Source: Endocalyx cinctus
Lineage: Eukaryota > Ascomycota > Sordariomycetes > Amphisphaeriales > Apiosporaceae
Length of the DNA: 64,000 bases
Direction: 5' to 3'
NCBI GenBank assembly: GCA_001600455.1
Contig: BCKC01000007.1
Coordinates: 2,110,019-2,174,018 of the forward strand
The translations under genes were made by a program, and so were the position numbers. The notes below the pieces were generated by a model that saw only the letters and a program-made list of their open reading frames with translations, made no database searches and was not told where the DNA came from. Below are positions 12,843 through 24,537 of the stretch, piece by piece. Each line of letters starts with the position of its first letter. The first letter of the stretch is position 1.

Positions 12843-14290
12843 TCATATTTTTCCATGCTCTGCTAGTGCTTGCAACCCGTGCAGGTCTCCTAGAGGGAAT
12901 TCGTCCTGCGCCGTGACGGGACTGAATGTCGGTAACGACCTCGCGGACGGAGAGAAGACCGGTTCAGGTTCGTGCCTGGGTTCCTCTACGGGCGCAATCT
13001 CGAGGCTGTCGTAAGACACGTTCGGCAGGTGCGGTGGATACTGCGCCTGTTCCGCGCTATACGGAAAACTCGGTCGATGGTAGTAGTCGGGTTCGACGGC
13101 GCGCTCTTCGTCTTCGGGTTGGCTCGTAAGCGGGACGGGAGAAGGTTGAGGGTCGAACGGGTAGCTCGGTTTTCGCTTCGAGTCGTTGTAAGCCGAGGAT
13201 TTCCCGGACCCGTAGGAACTGTTTCGCTTGGCCGATAACGATGCCGTCCACCTTCCCACCGAAGCCGACATGACGTGCACGAGGGGACTGAAGGTCGCTA
13301 TGCAAGCGCATATTAATCCGGTGTTGACTTCGAGAATCGAGAAGGTGAAGCTGATGCCGGCCCACCAAGGTCGGTCGTATATCAACATGTTATATGTCGA
13401 AATAGACCATCGTACGACGGCTACTGCCCATGCACTTTGTACATCCAAGATATTGGTTAGTTTAATGGTAGATACTTAGGCGTGGTATCGTAGACCTGAG
13501 AAAACTTACACGAAGCCGCTACTAAGTACGAGACTTAGTCCTACTTTCTGGTTGACCGAGGGAAATTGTAATTTCCAAATCATGGGCAGGGGTAATATGG
13601 CGATGATTAGATCGCTCGACATATGTCCTAGACCATATGAAATATTCGCCGCAACGCTGTTGATGCAATACCCGGGAACGGATTTGTCCCACTTCCTCTC
13701 GACCGGAGTACATCCCAGAAACTCGGTCAAACCGTTACATGTGAGGTAGCCCAAGGTATAAAATAGCGTAATATAACACGCTATTCTAAATTTCCTGTTC
13801 AAGCCGAATATCTCCAGATATAAGAGGATCAGTGCACTCTTGAAGCCGGCCAAACTGAGCACGTAGAATTCAGACGCGATACCAATCCACAAGTAATATT
13901 CTGAATTTAATTCGGACGTGAATTGCCACACATGAAGACCCATGCCGTGGTAAGTGGCGTTGGCCATCAGGACGGAATATACGATACATGTAATCATGGC
14001 TGCTCCCACAATATCTGTTACTCGAAGATTAGATAAAATTTGGCTACGCGAGTCTAGGAGGGTGGGTGGCTTTTGCTCATCAACGTACAGTCATCGATAC
14101 GCATCTTCCTCTTGAGCAGAAACATTCGCGAGTAGAATCTGCCGGCAACGAAAAAGAAGGTGATAAAGGGCATAATGACGGCGGCCCTCCAGACGTGAAC
14201 ACCATTTTCGGCCGGTAGATGAGGCGTCGGCTCGGAAGGATGCGTTGCCTGCTCCCTAGCCCATATTCTTGGAGTCTCGAAATCGATCAT
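12843..14290 (-). CDS. Pth11/fungal rhodopsin-like seven-helix membrane protein
   Basis: Three exons: 14089-14290, 13510-14014 and 12843-13434. They join to 432 aa. The N-terminal about 290 residues carry a series of hydrophobic helices. The first intracellular loop has the MRIDD segment typical of the fungal rhodopsin domain (PF20684), the membrane domain shared by Pth11-type receptors. No CFEM Cys-rich domain precedes it. The C-terminal about 150 residues are hydrophilic and rich in Ser, Pro and acidic residues, consistent with a cytosolic tail. Members are proposed G-protein-coupled receptors for surface or metabolite cues; the ligand cannot be inferred. The third intron acceptor (AAG before 13434) is weaker than the others. 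Confidence 0.85.
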
Positions 14291-17200
14291 CTTGTCTTCG
14301 TCGTCGTCATACGGCGATTATCGCAAAGGGTTTCACGAGCTGAACCCACTTCCGATGCTATTTTAGCATCTGTAAGCCGGGGAAAAATCAGCGGCACAGA
14401 ATCAGGAAATGGGGACTGCCATAGAAGTCTGGTGTTCTTGGAGTAATAAAGAGGAAAATCTGGAGAAAAAAAAGGAAAATTCGGAAACGGGTCCCATTCT
14501 CTCTTCATCTACCGGATCGAGCTAGGTGGGGAGGATAAGCCAAGCTTCCTTAAAATTCTCCATCAAAACGGGGTCGAAGCAGGCGCTGGCAGGCTGGCAG
14601 GCATATCACGGACGCCTAGGGTGGCTCGTCCAATACTTATCCCCTGTCACCACCTTGGGATTTAATCTCGCAATAAAACGATTACCCTAGTATGCTTTAG
14701 GGGGTTATCGCCGTTGACTAGTGAAGTTTTCAAGTTTGCCACGAATACAGTAGAAACATGATAAAAATTAAGCATAAACTAGAAGATATATGATAGACTA
14801 CAAATTTGGACGGTTTGTATTAACTCATATCATAGTTTTATAGATTTTTATAATGATAAGTGGTTCGTTAGCGTATACAATCAAGTGATAGAAACACCGT
14901 CGTCAATGAATAGGAAAGTATACATATGATAGCAGGCAGTCAATTTGCATGGGATACCGGGATGGTTTTGCGTACTATGTACTCTGTAATCTAGAGGCGA
15001 CTGCTTATCAATCGATCAACAATCACATTTCCGCCGTTCAAGCCGAAAAAGTCGACTGCATAGAACTCCCCTTATCACATAATTTTTACTTTGGTCCTGC
15101 ATGTCTTGATACTCAGGTTGTCAGGGTCTTTGAGCTTGTTTCGAAGAGAGCTTCTATAAATAAGCAGGTAGTGATTGAACTTCCATTTCACGTGGTGGTG
15201 TGTAAGATGGCTTGCATTATATATACACTACAACCTAATATATACGCAATGAAACACTTAATAATAACGATCTTCATGTAACCCTTGGTTACATTGAAAG
15301 CAAGCAAGCAAGGAGGAGAAAATAAATACATAAAAAGATAGCCAAAATTTATCACTCTCACTACCATGTAGAGATTCATTACATGTTATTAACACATGAG
15401 GATACGAAGTGACCGATATCTAGATTGAATTATTAAACGTGCACACTACAGGTATGCTAAGTGTACTAGATAAGGATGTTCCATAGAAATGTACATATAA
15501 TGGATACAAGTATAGTGGACAGTACCAGCTGAGCGGTTAATGAAGTTTATACTAAGTTAGTGTAGCGTAGACGGCAACACGCGTATTCCTTCAAGCTATA
15601 TTATACTACACTGCGCTGCCCCCTGCTAACTAATTAAGGTCGTCTTTCCGAAGATGCCCTACCAAAAACCGGTTGTGACAGTATAAAAATAATATAGTTT
15701 ATCTGATATCCATGGATGTTGGTTATGATACACTAGTTTACTTTGGTATAATGATTTTCAATATCAACTTCAAAAAATATCTTATATGGGCACTACCGAA
15801 TAGTAAGGAAGCTGGGAAGTCATCGATATCGAAATATGGAGTCTACTGGGTATACTCGTATGTAAGAATCGTCAATCTCAAGGAGTTGTAACCAGATGCG
15901 TATCAGCGGGGTAAAAATCTTAAAACTATACTATGTACGTCTATGTATGAATTCTACGTACCACAAAGGGAAGCTGCAGAACTTGATAGGTAGACGGGGA
16001 GAAAGGCAGAGAGGTAGACAGGGTATATCTTGCAGATAAAATGCATCAAAAAATCCTACCTACGTAATTATAAGTAAATCATTGGTCATGTCGATACCTC
16101 TACTTCCTTATCCGACCCAAACTTTGACAGGCTACAAGGAAATCGCCCAGCTGCGGGCAAAGGAACATATTGGCAGACTGGGTCTTGAAACTAGTGTAAA
16201 TCGATGATGTGCGGGAATCGGTCTCGCTTAAAAGATTACAAAGGTTACCCACCAAGTATCATGTTATAGATGGATCCCCGGTAGAAACTCGTGGCAGCAT
16301 GGTATACGATCCTTCGCTATGAAAACAACCTTTATACTACACTAGTCATTACTACAAACTTTATAACCAATTCTGGGAATTATTTTCTTAAAGTAGTTTA
16401 CCTCCAAACTGTATCGATTTGATTGAATAGCGGCACCAAGACTCTATGCGCTAATAGTTGCACTGCGAAGCCGAATTCGAGACCGAGCTTGCTTGCGCTT
16501 TGCTTAAGGAAAGAAGAAGATTCGCATAATTTCCTCCTCCCTTTAAAATCACATCCGTTACAAATAGCTTTCAGGCGGAGTTTATGGAAAGAAATCCCAC
16601 GATTGGCTCCGCGTGAGATACCGAACTTACTCCCACAAGCGGCACCAGGTGTTAGTAGGATCGTACCCCTCCCGACCATATTACTCAAGGGGTTGCATGT
16701 ATTTCTTACAAATGGGACAAACAATAAAAAGGGATTGATTCGAAAAACCAACGTATGGAAAATATACCAAGAGAGAGAGGGGGATAGAGAGAGAACTTGG
16801 TACCTTTCGACGCATTCCCGGATCATAGCATCCTACTCAAAATTGAGATCTAAGAGACCACCAAATATTAATCACACACGCATCAATTCGAACGTACGTG
16901 TAGATGGTTTCGGCTTTCTGTTGATTTCCTCTTTTGTATGACCAAAACGAAAACGTTGTGTTACTTCTCAGTCATCATTCTCCGCCCCGGTGCTACTTCA
17001 TTTGGAACGACTCCTACTTTACTGCGAAAGACATTGACATATATACTCATGCACACACAGATCATCAACTCACTGTATAGGTTCAGGCTCGTTTTATACA
17101 TCGTTCATCACCAAAATACTCGAGGTGGGTTTTGCTACGTTAGTCACGGACTAAGCGCCAAAGTACCACAAGATTGGTTGCCGTGACTGTGCTGACCTGG

Positions 17201-17483
17201 AGTGAAAACATTCTGGCTCATACATGTAAATCAGTGTGTCATCATTGATTCTTATGACAACTAGGAACATAACTGCTATATGCCACAGATGCAATCTCTT
17301 ATAAAGTATACTCGAGAGGGGGAGCTAAGTTAACTCACACCTCTCTCCTCTTCTCTACCAACCTCGAGATAGTATAGATCAATCTTCATTTCGGAAACTT
17401 CACAATTACAGCCAAGAATTCGCATCTACAGATAACTTTACATCGTGTATTTACCTATTCACCTATTTATATTGGAAAAAAAA
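14291..17483. other. Long AT-rich, gene-poor spacer
   Basis: About 3.2 kb. Reading frames near 14949-15281 and on both strands at 16398-16941 are not recognisable and have no spliced partners. The 16.4-16.7 kb part is somewhat richer in GC than its flanks and could be an old coding relic. No repeat end or RNA gene was supported. Confidence 0.4.
17300..17306 (+). promoter_or_regulatory. Candidate TATA box for the Cys-tailed small protein
   Basis: TATAAAG about 178 bp before the ATG at 17484, followed by a CT-rich stretch of the kind common near fungal transcription starts. Confidence 0.4.
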
Positions 17484-17720
17484 ATGTCTCGTCCGACAGA
17501 AACGACATCGGTCCAAGACTTGGACAAAGCCGAGGTTCATCAACAACCAGCCATCGAACCCCGAATGAGCTGGGAGAACGTCCCTCTCGACCGTCTTGAC
17601 GGCGTGAACAACAAAAAGGGGCCAAGCACCATCGACTACAACACAGGCTCCGTCGAGCTGCGTGGCGGGGATGATGGCTGTTGCGAAACATGGTGGAATC
17701 GGCTCCACTGTTGCTCGTAG
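17484..17720 (+). CDS. Small hydrophilic protein with a C-terminal Cys/Trp cluster
   Basis: Uninterrupted 78-aa frame starting at an ATG preceded by a run of A, a good fungal start context. A TATA-like box and CT-rich leader lie upstream. About 60 residues are polar without a signal peptide or membrane segment. The protein then ends in GCCETWWNRLHCCS, with four Cys and two Trp in the last 14 residues. Terminal Cys pairs next to aromatic residues suggest palmitoylation and membrane attachment, or metal binding; this is inference. It resembles CYSTM-type small proteins only in having a Cys-rich end. Codon use is coding-like and GC rises over the frame. I do not recognise a named family. Confidence 0.5.
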   Translation: MSRPTETTSVQDLDKAEVHQQPAIEPRMSWENVPLDRLDGVNNKKGPSTIDYNTGSVELRGGDDGCCETWWNRLHCCS

Positions 17721-17948
17721 AAGCGATGACTTGATTACAGGATATACTATATATACGCTGTGTATATCTTATCTTAAAGGGGGGCTCGAGTATGAACTAT
17801 CATAGCGGCAGAATGGTTCCAGCAGTTGTCATTAGGGCTTCATCCAAGAGATTACACCTAGCGGCTACATACAAGAAGGCTACTTTCCATGGTTAGACTA
17901 AGATATCTAGTACCCAACAATGAAAAAAAGCATTCTGCCATTCAAGTT

Positions 17949-19123
17949 TTAATTGAGGAAATCGCCTTTTGTCTTGACCAATTGTTCATCGTAGTCTACG
18001 GGTATTGGGTTTTAGTAACAGCAGAGCATAAATAGGCATCAACAAAAGAGGAGCATCGAACGTAACGTTGAAGTGAAGTAAGAAGAGAACTCAAAACATG
18101 AACGCTTCACTTACAAGGTTGAAAGCATAGCCAACCCTTCTCCGGTCCACCCACCAGAGCCGAAGAATAAGCAGCCTCCTCCTCATCGATCAAGATCTTC
18201 TCGTACCCCGCCGCGGCGGCGGCGTCGGCCAGGAGCTGAGCGTGGCAAGTCCGTTCGAGGCTCATGAACCAAAAGGCCGCTTCATCGACGCTCTGACCGA
18301 CCGTCAGGAGCCCGTGGTTCTGGAGGATGACGGCTTTGCCCGCGGGGCCGAGCGCGGCGGCGACGCGATCGCCTTCGTCCCGGTCGACGACGACGCCGCC
18401 GAAGTTGCGGTACACCGAGTGGCTCCGGTAGAACCGTAAGGAGTCCTGCGTGATCATCTCGAGCTCCCGCCCGAAGCAGGAGAAGGCCTTGCCGTGCACG
18501 CTGTGCGCGTGGCACGCCGCGTGCACGTCCGGACGCGCGCGGTGGATCGCCGAGTGGATCGTGAAGGCGGCCCCGTTGACAGGCTCGTCCCCTTCGATCA
18601 CGTTGCCGTCCTCGTCGCAGAGGATCAGGTCCGAGACTTTGATGAGGGAGAAGTGCATGGATAAGGGGTTCAGCCCTATTTCGAGTGGTAATTAGGCATT
18701 AAATCGGGCTTTGATGAACTCTTGCATGAACGAATAAATGAATTGGTACAGGGTTTAGAATAATATATAGATGTATATATGCATGTGAAAAAAAGGAGAG
18801 ATAAAGAGCGGGACCTTACAGAAGTGATCGGTCAAGATAGGATCTCGGACCGATACGTGACCAGCGATGCCTTCGTCAAAACCCCTGTCGGCGAAGACGC
18901 GGAACGTCGCCGCGAGATGCTGCTTGCGATATAATCGCTCATCCTCCAGGTTGTCAAACTTCGGGTAACTCCGGATCTTGAGCTTCTTTCCCGATTTCGT
19001 CGTCCCCGTTACCTGCACTTGGGGAGGGCTCTCCATCCTTGCCACCCCATTGACCAGAGTGGTCTTCTGACCTTGAGAGGTGATCTCGATGTCCGATGGA
19101 GCGGTTGATAATGCTGGTGCCAT
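17949..19123 (-). CDS. Class II aldolase/adducin-domain protein
   Basis: Three exons: 18820-19123, 18115-18675 and 17949-17995. They join to 303 aa. The last 47-nt exon completes the usual GWL.FQPYYD ending of the fungal family. The aldolase II/adducin fold spans about residues 60-270. Zinc-ligand histidines are visible in HAACHAHSVHG and in LQNHGLLTVG, and the DHFWLNP segment typical of fungal members crosses the first intron. These cytosolic proteins are relatives of L-fuculose-phosphate and ribulose-phosphate aldolases. The fungal group has no firmly assigned substrate, so the reaction is left open. Exon 2 is strikingly GC-rich compared with the flanks. Confidence 0.92.
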
Positions 19124-20193
19124 TGTCTTGATCGCAGGGGTTCTTCTGCTTTTCTTTTTTTCTTTTTGAGGCTGTTGTTGTTACAATCTATTGGTCAACG
19201 TTACCTGGAGTGTTCTTTGATCGTTGGGAACGAAGATCTCGGCACTTTGTTGCCATTATGAGGGGAAATACGTGGTTTCCACTATAAAGTTGGAGGTGTG
19301 GAGGGTCTCTTGGCCATTCTCCAACCCGGCTACGTTTTCTCCGATGCCGTCGGGGAGTTCTATTGGTATATCGTTGATCCGACCCCATCGGATAGGGACC
19401 TAGGCAAACTTAGGCAGCCTTACTGTTATCACCCATACATATATAATATGCAATCTTCAAGCTTCAAAACGAGGGTGCCGCCTTGAATATTTGAACCATT
19501 CAGGGGCTTGAGCAATATGATCTTCAATGAATTACGTGCCGCCCATTGTGGTTTCAAGTAACAATCTCGTTAAAACCTAGAATACGTGGCACCATCACCT
19601 ACCGATATTCAGACATTCAGGAGACATAGGTCATGCAGTATCCCGGAAGGCAAACAATTGTGCCATCTAATGTGTTATTGCAGCGAATGTCACCCACACA
19701 CAAACGGAGGCTGGCCAATCACGACTCTCTCACGGGTGATTTAACTATTACTGCAGTAAAAAGCCTATTACACTTGGTCGTAGGCGAGGCCGACTTGCAT
19801 GATTCAAATACATACAACCAGCCATTTGAATTTGGCATCAACATAATAATTCCTATTTCCGGAGATATGCCTCTCGGCTCACTACCCACTCACATCCGCG
19901 CTACGCACTCGCATCCGCCGCGTGGCGAGTAGGCCGTTGCATTGGCCTGTGCTACTACTCGCGCGGTCGTAGCACTTGCTTGAGTGAGACGGTGATTTGC
20001 ATTCTGTGGTCCGGGTTAATTACCCGCCCGGTGTAGAGTCGGCTTACTAGGAGGATACTGCAACTATGAGGCTCAGAGAAGAGAAGGGTGCGACGTGTTA
20101 GGGGTGGGGTTAAATCTCCCCCGTGGGCGCTAGATTTGAGCTTGATCTCGTCTGTGCACACTTACTTGAACCCATCGAACCTCATGATAATAG
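19124..20193. other. Spacer between divergent aldolase-like and collagen-like genes
   Basis: The two flanking genes are transcribed away from each other, so this 1.07 kb should hold both promoters. No further gene was supported. Confidence 0.5.
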
Positions 20194-21657
20194 ATGAGGA
20201 ACGCACTTGTGGGGATGTCTACGGAAACTATAGCGGCATCGGCGATGGCGTCCTTAGGTGTAGCAGCGTTGAATTCCATAATTCCTGACAGACAATCAAC
20301 GTTCGTGACCGTCACCATAAGTCGCGACTCGACAGAGAAAACCAAGACAGCATTTCTGGAAAACAACCGACCTATAACTGACCTGGCGAGGAATCAATTG
20401 ACGCAGGTTACAGCAGCACCTCCCGATGCCAACCCGTTAGCAGCTAGGGAGTCGGCGAAATCAGATGGTTCGAGTTCACAAACAGCTGTCATTATTGTCG
20501 CAGTGGTCCTCAGTCTATCCTTGTTCTTCCTTTTATCGTTCTGTTTGTTCAGGGGCCATTCGTCATCCAAGAAACGTCGATCAAAGTCTCCAGGGTTTTG
20601 CCATCTTCTATGTTGTGGTGTGCCTGAAAAAGGAGATCAGGGAGCCCAGGGAATCCAGGGAGTTCCAGTACGATGCTCAATTATATGCTGGTTCAACGAG
20701 ATATACTAATGGCTCATACAGGGTGTAGCTGGACCGAGAGGGTTTCAGGGGGACCAAGGTCTCCCTGGCCCTCCGGGTCCTCCTGGGCCGTCAGGTCCCG
20801 GCGGGAAGGACGGCAAAGACGGCAAAGACGGTAAAGATGGGAAAGATGGGAAAGATGGCGTTAAGGGATGCAAGGGATGCAAGGGAGACAAGGGCGACAA
20901 AGGGGACAAGGGTGATAAAGGCGATAAGGGGGATAAAGGGGATGAGGGGGAAAAGGGGGAGCCAGGAGATAAAGGGGAGCCAGGAGATAAAGGGGACCAA
21001 GGAGAGCAAGGGGACAGAGGTGAAGATGGAGAGGACGGTGGTAGAGGAGAAAGAGGACCAGCCGGGTATGTATCGCATTGTATTATCGTATCATCAGTGA
21101 CACAAAGACATCTTCGGTCAGCCTGTCATTTTCATCGACTTTGCTAACTCGCTTTGTTAAGCCCACCTGGACCACCTGGACCGTTCGGACCACCTGGACC
21201 ACCTGGACCACCTGGACCATTCGGACCATCTGGACCACCTGGACCACCTGGACCATTTGGACCATCTGGACCACCTGGACCATTTGGACCATCTGGACCA
21301 TCTGGACCGCCCGGACCGCCCGGCGAGATGGGTGAGCCAGGAGAACCAGGAGAGCCCGGCCTCCCGGGACCAGAGGGCCCCCGGGGGGAACGTGGTGAGC
21401 GGGGAAGTGAAGGACTAAGAGGACCACGTGGGTACGTATATGCGAAGTCTTTCAAGCTTTCCTCAGTCGTTTCTTAACGAGTTGATCATCTGACGTATCA
21501 CAGGGATCGCGGATGTCGCGGTTCGCCGGGACCACAGGGCTCTAACGGACGAGCTTCCTGTGGTGGGGGCTACCATAGGTGCTCCTGTAACCACGGCTAT
21601 CATCGTTGTTGCCATTACCACAAAGAAAAGTGCACATGTATGCATGGCGATCATTAA
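20194..21657 (+). CDS. Membrane-anchored collagen-like protein with a Cys/His-rich tail
   Basis: Four exons: 20194-20667, 20722-21065, 21162-21431 and 21504-21657. They join to 413 aa. An N-terminal region of about 96 residues without a clear signal peptide leads to one hydrophobic helix (about 97-119), then a basic patch (KKRR). From about residue 147 there are 77 uninterrupted Gly-X-Y triplets crossing three introns. The first block is mostly charged (GKD and GDK repeats), the second is proline-rich (GPP, GPF, GPS). The last 36 residues hold seven Cys and seven His. Unbroken periodicity across all junctions supports the exon model. The repeats should form a collagen triple helix. Fungal collagen-like proteins such as Metarhizium MCL1 act at the cell surface, but the positive patch after the helix leaves topology unclear. 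An alternative start lies at 20215. Confidence 0.8.
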
Positions 21658-22204
21658 GAATGACGGATAAGGTGTAAGATATCAAGTGCGTTCACCTGTC
21701 AGACAAAAAGAGGATCTCCTCTCCGCTGATGGAGGTTAATTGGGTTTATCTGTTTTGTCGCTCATGTGAGGTTAGTTATGTAATCATAGAGAGAAATTAT
21801 GGGTGTAACATGGAGATACGGTGGCAAATTGATGTTTGAGTTGTTGACGTGTGATATTGATTGGTTGAGTGTGTATATAGACATAATTATACGCAAACGA
21901 GGTCTTTCTGTACTCAAGTCAGTCAAATGATCGGTTCAAGCACAAAATAATATTTGCAGATACAGTTTAACTAGGAATATTTCTTATGCATTATAAATGA
22001 TTTATGTTGAAGTAAAACGTCATAAATAAAGCATGATATGCCATAATTCCAATGACTAGTCTTTGTGCAGACTTCGATATTAATAACTCTGATTGAAGGG
22101 TATCAGAGAAGTATGTACAGTTCTTCTATTGAATATATTGCCAATAGTATTTATTTTACTACGCAAATATCCACGTCATCCTACGTTTTTCCCTATTCCC
22201 CTAT
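21658..22204. other. Spacer between convergent genes
   Basis: AT-rich 3' flanks of the collagen-like and lactonase-like genes. Nothing else recognised. Confidence 0.5.
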
Positions 22205-23381
22205 TTAATTGTACCAAACAACGTTGGCTGCCTCGCCATCGAGATCCAAGTGCGCAACAACCGAACCTGAAGTGCCATCGATGTGCCAGACCTCAACGAA
22301 GTTCTCCGCAGCGTCGGTAATAGCGAAATACTCGTCATTGAACGTTGCGACGGAGACGGAGTTGGCGACACCTCCCGAGGCCGTCGTCTCCGTGAGGAAG
22401 AGCTGCTCCGTGATGGCGCCGGTAACGGAATCGAGCGAGAAAGCGCTGACGTAACCGGGCTCGTCCTCCTCGCGGCTGCGCGTCGCCGCGATCAGGTACC
22501 TGGGGCTGGTGGTCGTGTCGAGGATGGTCACCTCGTCGGCCCAGTAGCTGCTTGTGTTGGTGAAGGTGGACGGGATGAGCGGGTAGGTGACGTTGGTGTC
22601 AACCACGAGGCCGGTCGCGGCGTCGCGTCGGTACACGCCCAGTTCGCACGCCTCCTCGTACACGACGAAGACCCAGTCGCCGTTGGGGTGGATGACCAGG
22701 TGGCGCGGGTTGGCGTCCGAGGGCGCGGCGTCGTACTGCAGCTCGGTAACCGTCTCGGTCGCGGCGTCGATCGAGTGCACCCACACGGCGTCACCCGAGT
22801 CATCGGCCGAGTACACGAACTTGCCGTCGGAGCTGACGGCTAACCCGTGCACGCCGCCGGAGGTGGTGTACGTCATGTTGCCGAAAATTTCCGAGATCGC
22901 ACCGTCCTCGTCAACCGTCATAGCGAGGCCTGGGCAGCCCGTCGCGAACGGCACGCCGTAGACCTGGTAAGGTTCGGCCTGCGATGCTATTACGAAATTT
23001 GAGTTGCTGCAAGAGGAATTTGGGTTGCTGATGCTGTTTCCGAGAGTGAGACTAAAGTCTGTCGCGTTTATCGAGTAGCTCTGGAAGCCACCAGTAGTCG
23101 TCGAATATAAATTCTTCTTCTCGGCCTGATTGATGATCGCGAATATTAATAACTTATCATACTATAACTAATGGGGGATTCCTCACATCGAGAGCTATCC
23201 ATTTAGGACTGTCGGAGGAAACAGTGTTGTTTGTAAGCAAGGTGAGAGTCTCGGCTGTATCGTCGAATTCGAGTGCATATATGGACGACTTGCTAAAAAA
23301 CCCAGTAAATAGGACGTGCGTGTCCGCCGACGCCAGGGTCGCGGCAAAGCCTAGAGCGGAAAATGCTGAGAATTGACGCAT
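22205..23381 (-). CDS. Secreted lactonase-type seven-bladed beta-propeller protein
   Basis: Two exons: 23187-23381 and 22205-23125. They join to 371 aa. The start is the ATG at 23381, which gives a clear signal peptide (hydrophobic residues ending ASA before DTH). The body shows beta-propeller repeats such as GGVHGLAVSSDGKFVYSADD and NPRHLVIHPNGDWVFVV, characteristic of the lactonase family PF10282. That family includes fungal 3-carboxy-cis,cis-muconate lactonizing enzymes. Several N-glycosylation sites fit secretion. The fold is well supported. The muconate-cycle reaction is only one option, since many secreted fungal members are uncharacterised. Confidence 0.85.
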
Positions 23382-24339
23382 ATTGAACAAAGGTGAGTTA
23401 CGTGAGCTATTGACTATATGAAACCAAATAGGATCTCCTTGTTCAATTACACTGTTGATACTTGTAGAGATACGGAGATAGTCTGTTTAACTTTCAATGT
23501 CAAGGGTGATCGTGGAGGAGGGCCTTAGTTATATAACTTCTTCATCCCCTAGATTTTCTCAATGTCTACCACAAGTAAACTCATATGTAAGCTTTTGCAA
23601 GAAATGCTTGTCAGGTGGGGCGCATTGTTTGAATTCCACCAGAGATTTATCTTTTATATTTTGATATGCCATCCTGACGTTGTGTTGTTAATTTCCCGGC
23701 ACTTATTTAGTGGTCGCCGTTGACATGGGGAGATAGGATGACGCGGGGCCGCGTATGACACTTAGCGGAGACCCAACGCTCATCCCTGCGCTCATTTATA
23801 CCAGACCACTTATATGAAGTAGCCCGTTTCAATTTGGCAGCGGCGGAGTCTTAATATTTAACTTATTTAGTAATACTAGTTGAATGCGACTTGGATTATG
23901 GAGTACCGTCAATCCAGCTTTAATACGGAAGCCATTCCTCCATTTATCGGGGCTTGGTGATGATGCCCCCACTTGTCTATTCTGGAAAAGGTCAAAGTTG
24001 TTGAGGCTTTTCTAGATGACGTTTGTCTTCAACTTTGACTTACTCGAATAAAGACCCGCGCTATCGTAAATTAGAAATACGCAAGTAGGAATAGAAACGA
24101 GGGGTGTAAAATCACTTGTTCACATTCAGACTAAGATGTGGCTTTGTGATGTCGCGGTTTGGACGATCGCGTCTGATTTTTCTCGAGAACGAGTCTCTTG
24201 CAAAAGGTACATTGGTGCCTAATTATACGAAAGTGTAAATTGGGGCTCAAATGCCATTACTGATGCAAATACGTTCATAGTATTGTATATCTCCCAATAT
24301 ACATTATCGCTCCACAAGAAGGGCCTTTTCCTATCGTAA
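23382..24339. other. Upstream region of the lactonase-like gene, no gene seen
   Basis: AT-rich with a few GC-richer patches around 23.7 kb. No supported frame or repeat. Confidence 0.45.
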
Positions 24340-24537
24340 TCACTTGCGACAATAGGCGATGTTGACTTTTCCTAGCATCTTAGCGGGAAGGGAGGGGTAC
24401 CAAGTCTTCAAATCTCTTACCATTATCTCATGCGTCTTCAGCACCTCCTCGTTCGACATCTGGGCTACCACTCGCGCCGTCACCGAAAGCTTGACGAGGA
24501 TAAATCTGCGGGCATAATCGTAGCAGTCGAAAGCCAT
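24340..24537 (-). CDS. Possible small hypothetical protein
   Basis: A 65-aa minus-strand frame with a mixed hydrophobic and basic composition (LVKLSVTARVVAQM, then charged residues). It has no signal peptide, no recognised motif and no convincing upstream exon. Amino-acid composition looks protein-like, which is the only support. It could be a remnant exon of a lost gene. Confidence 0.2.
   Translation of the reverse strand: MAFDCYDYARRFILVKLSVTARVVAQMSNEEVLKTHEIMVRDLKTWYPSLPAKMLGKVNIAYCRK

Noticed and set aside
14949..15281. 110-aa plus-strand frame
   Set aside because: AT-rich, with random-looking composition, no motif and no supporting splice sites.
21083..21455. Proline/glycine-rich minus-strand frames opposite the collagen exon
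   Set aside because: Repetitive sequence is open in several frames. Only the plus strand keeps Gly-X-Y across three introns.
22283..22843. 186-aa plus-strand frame within the lactonase-like gene
   Set aside because: GC-rich shadow with no start context or partner exon. The minus-strand frame carries signal peptide and propeller repeats.
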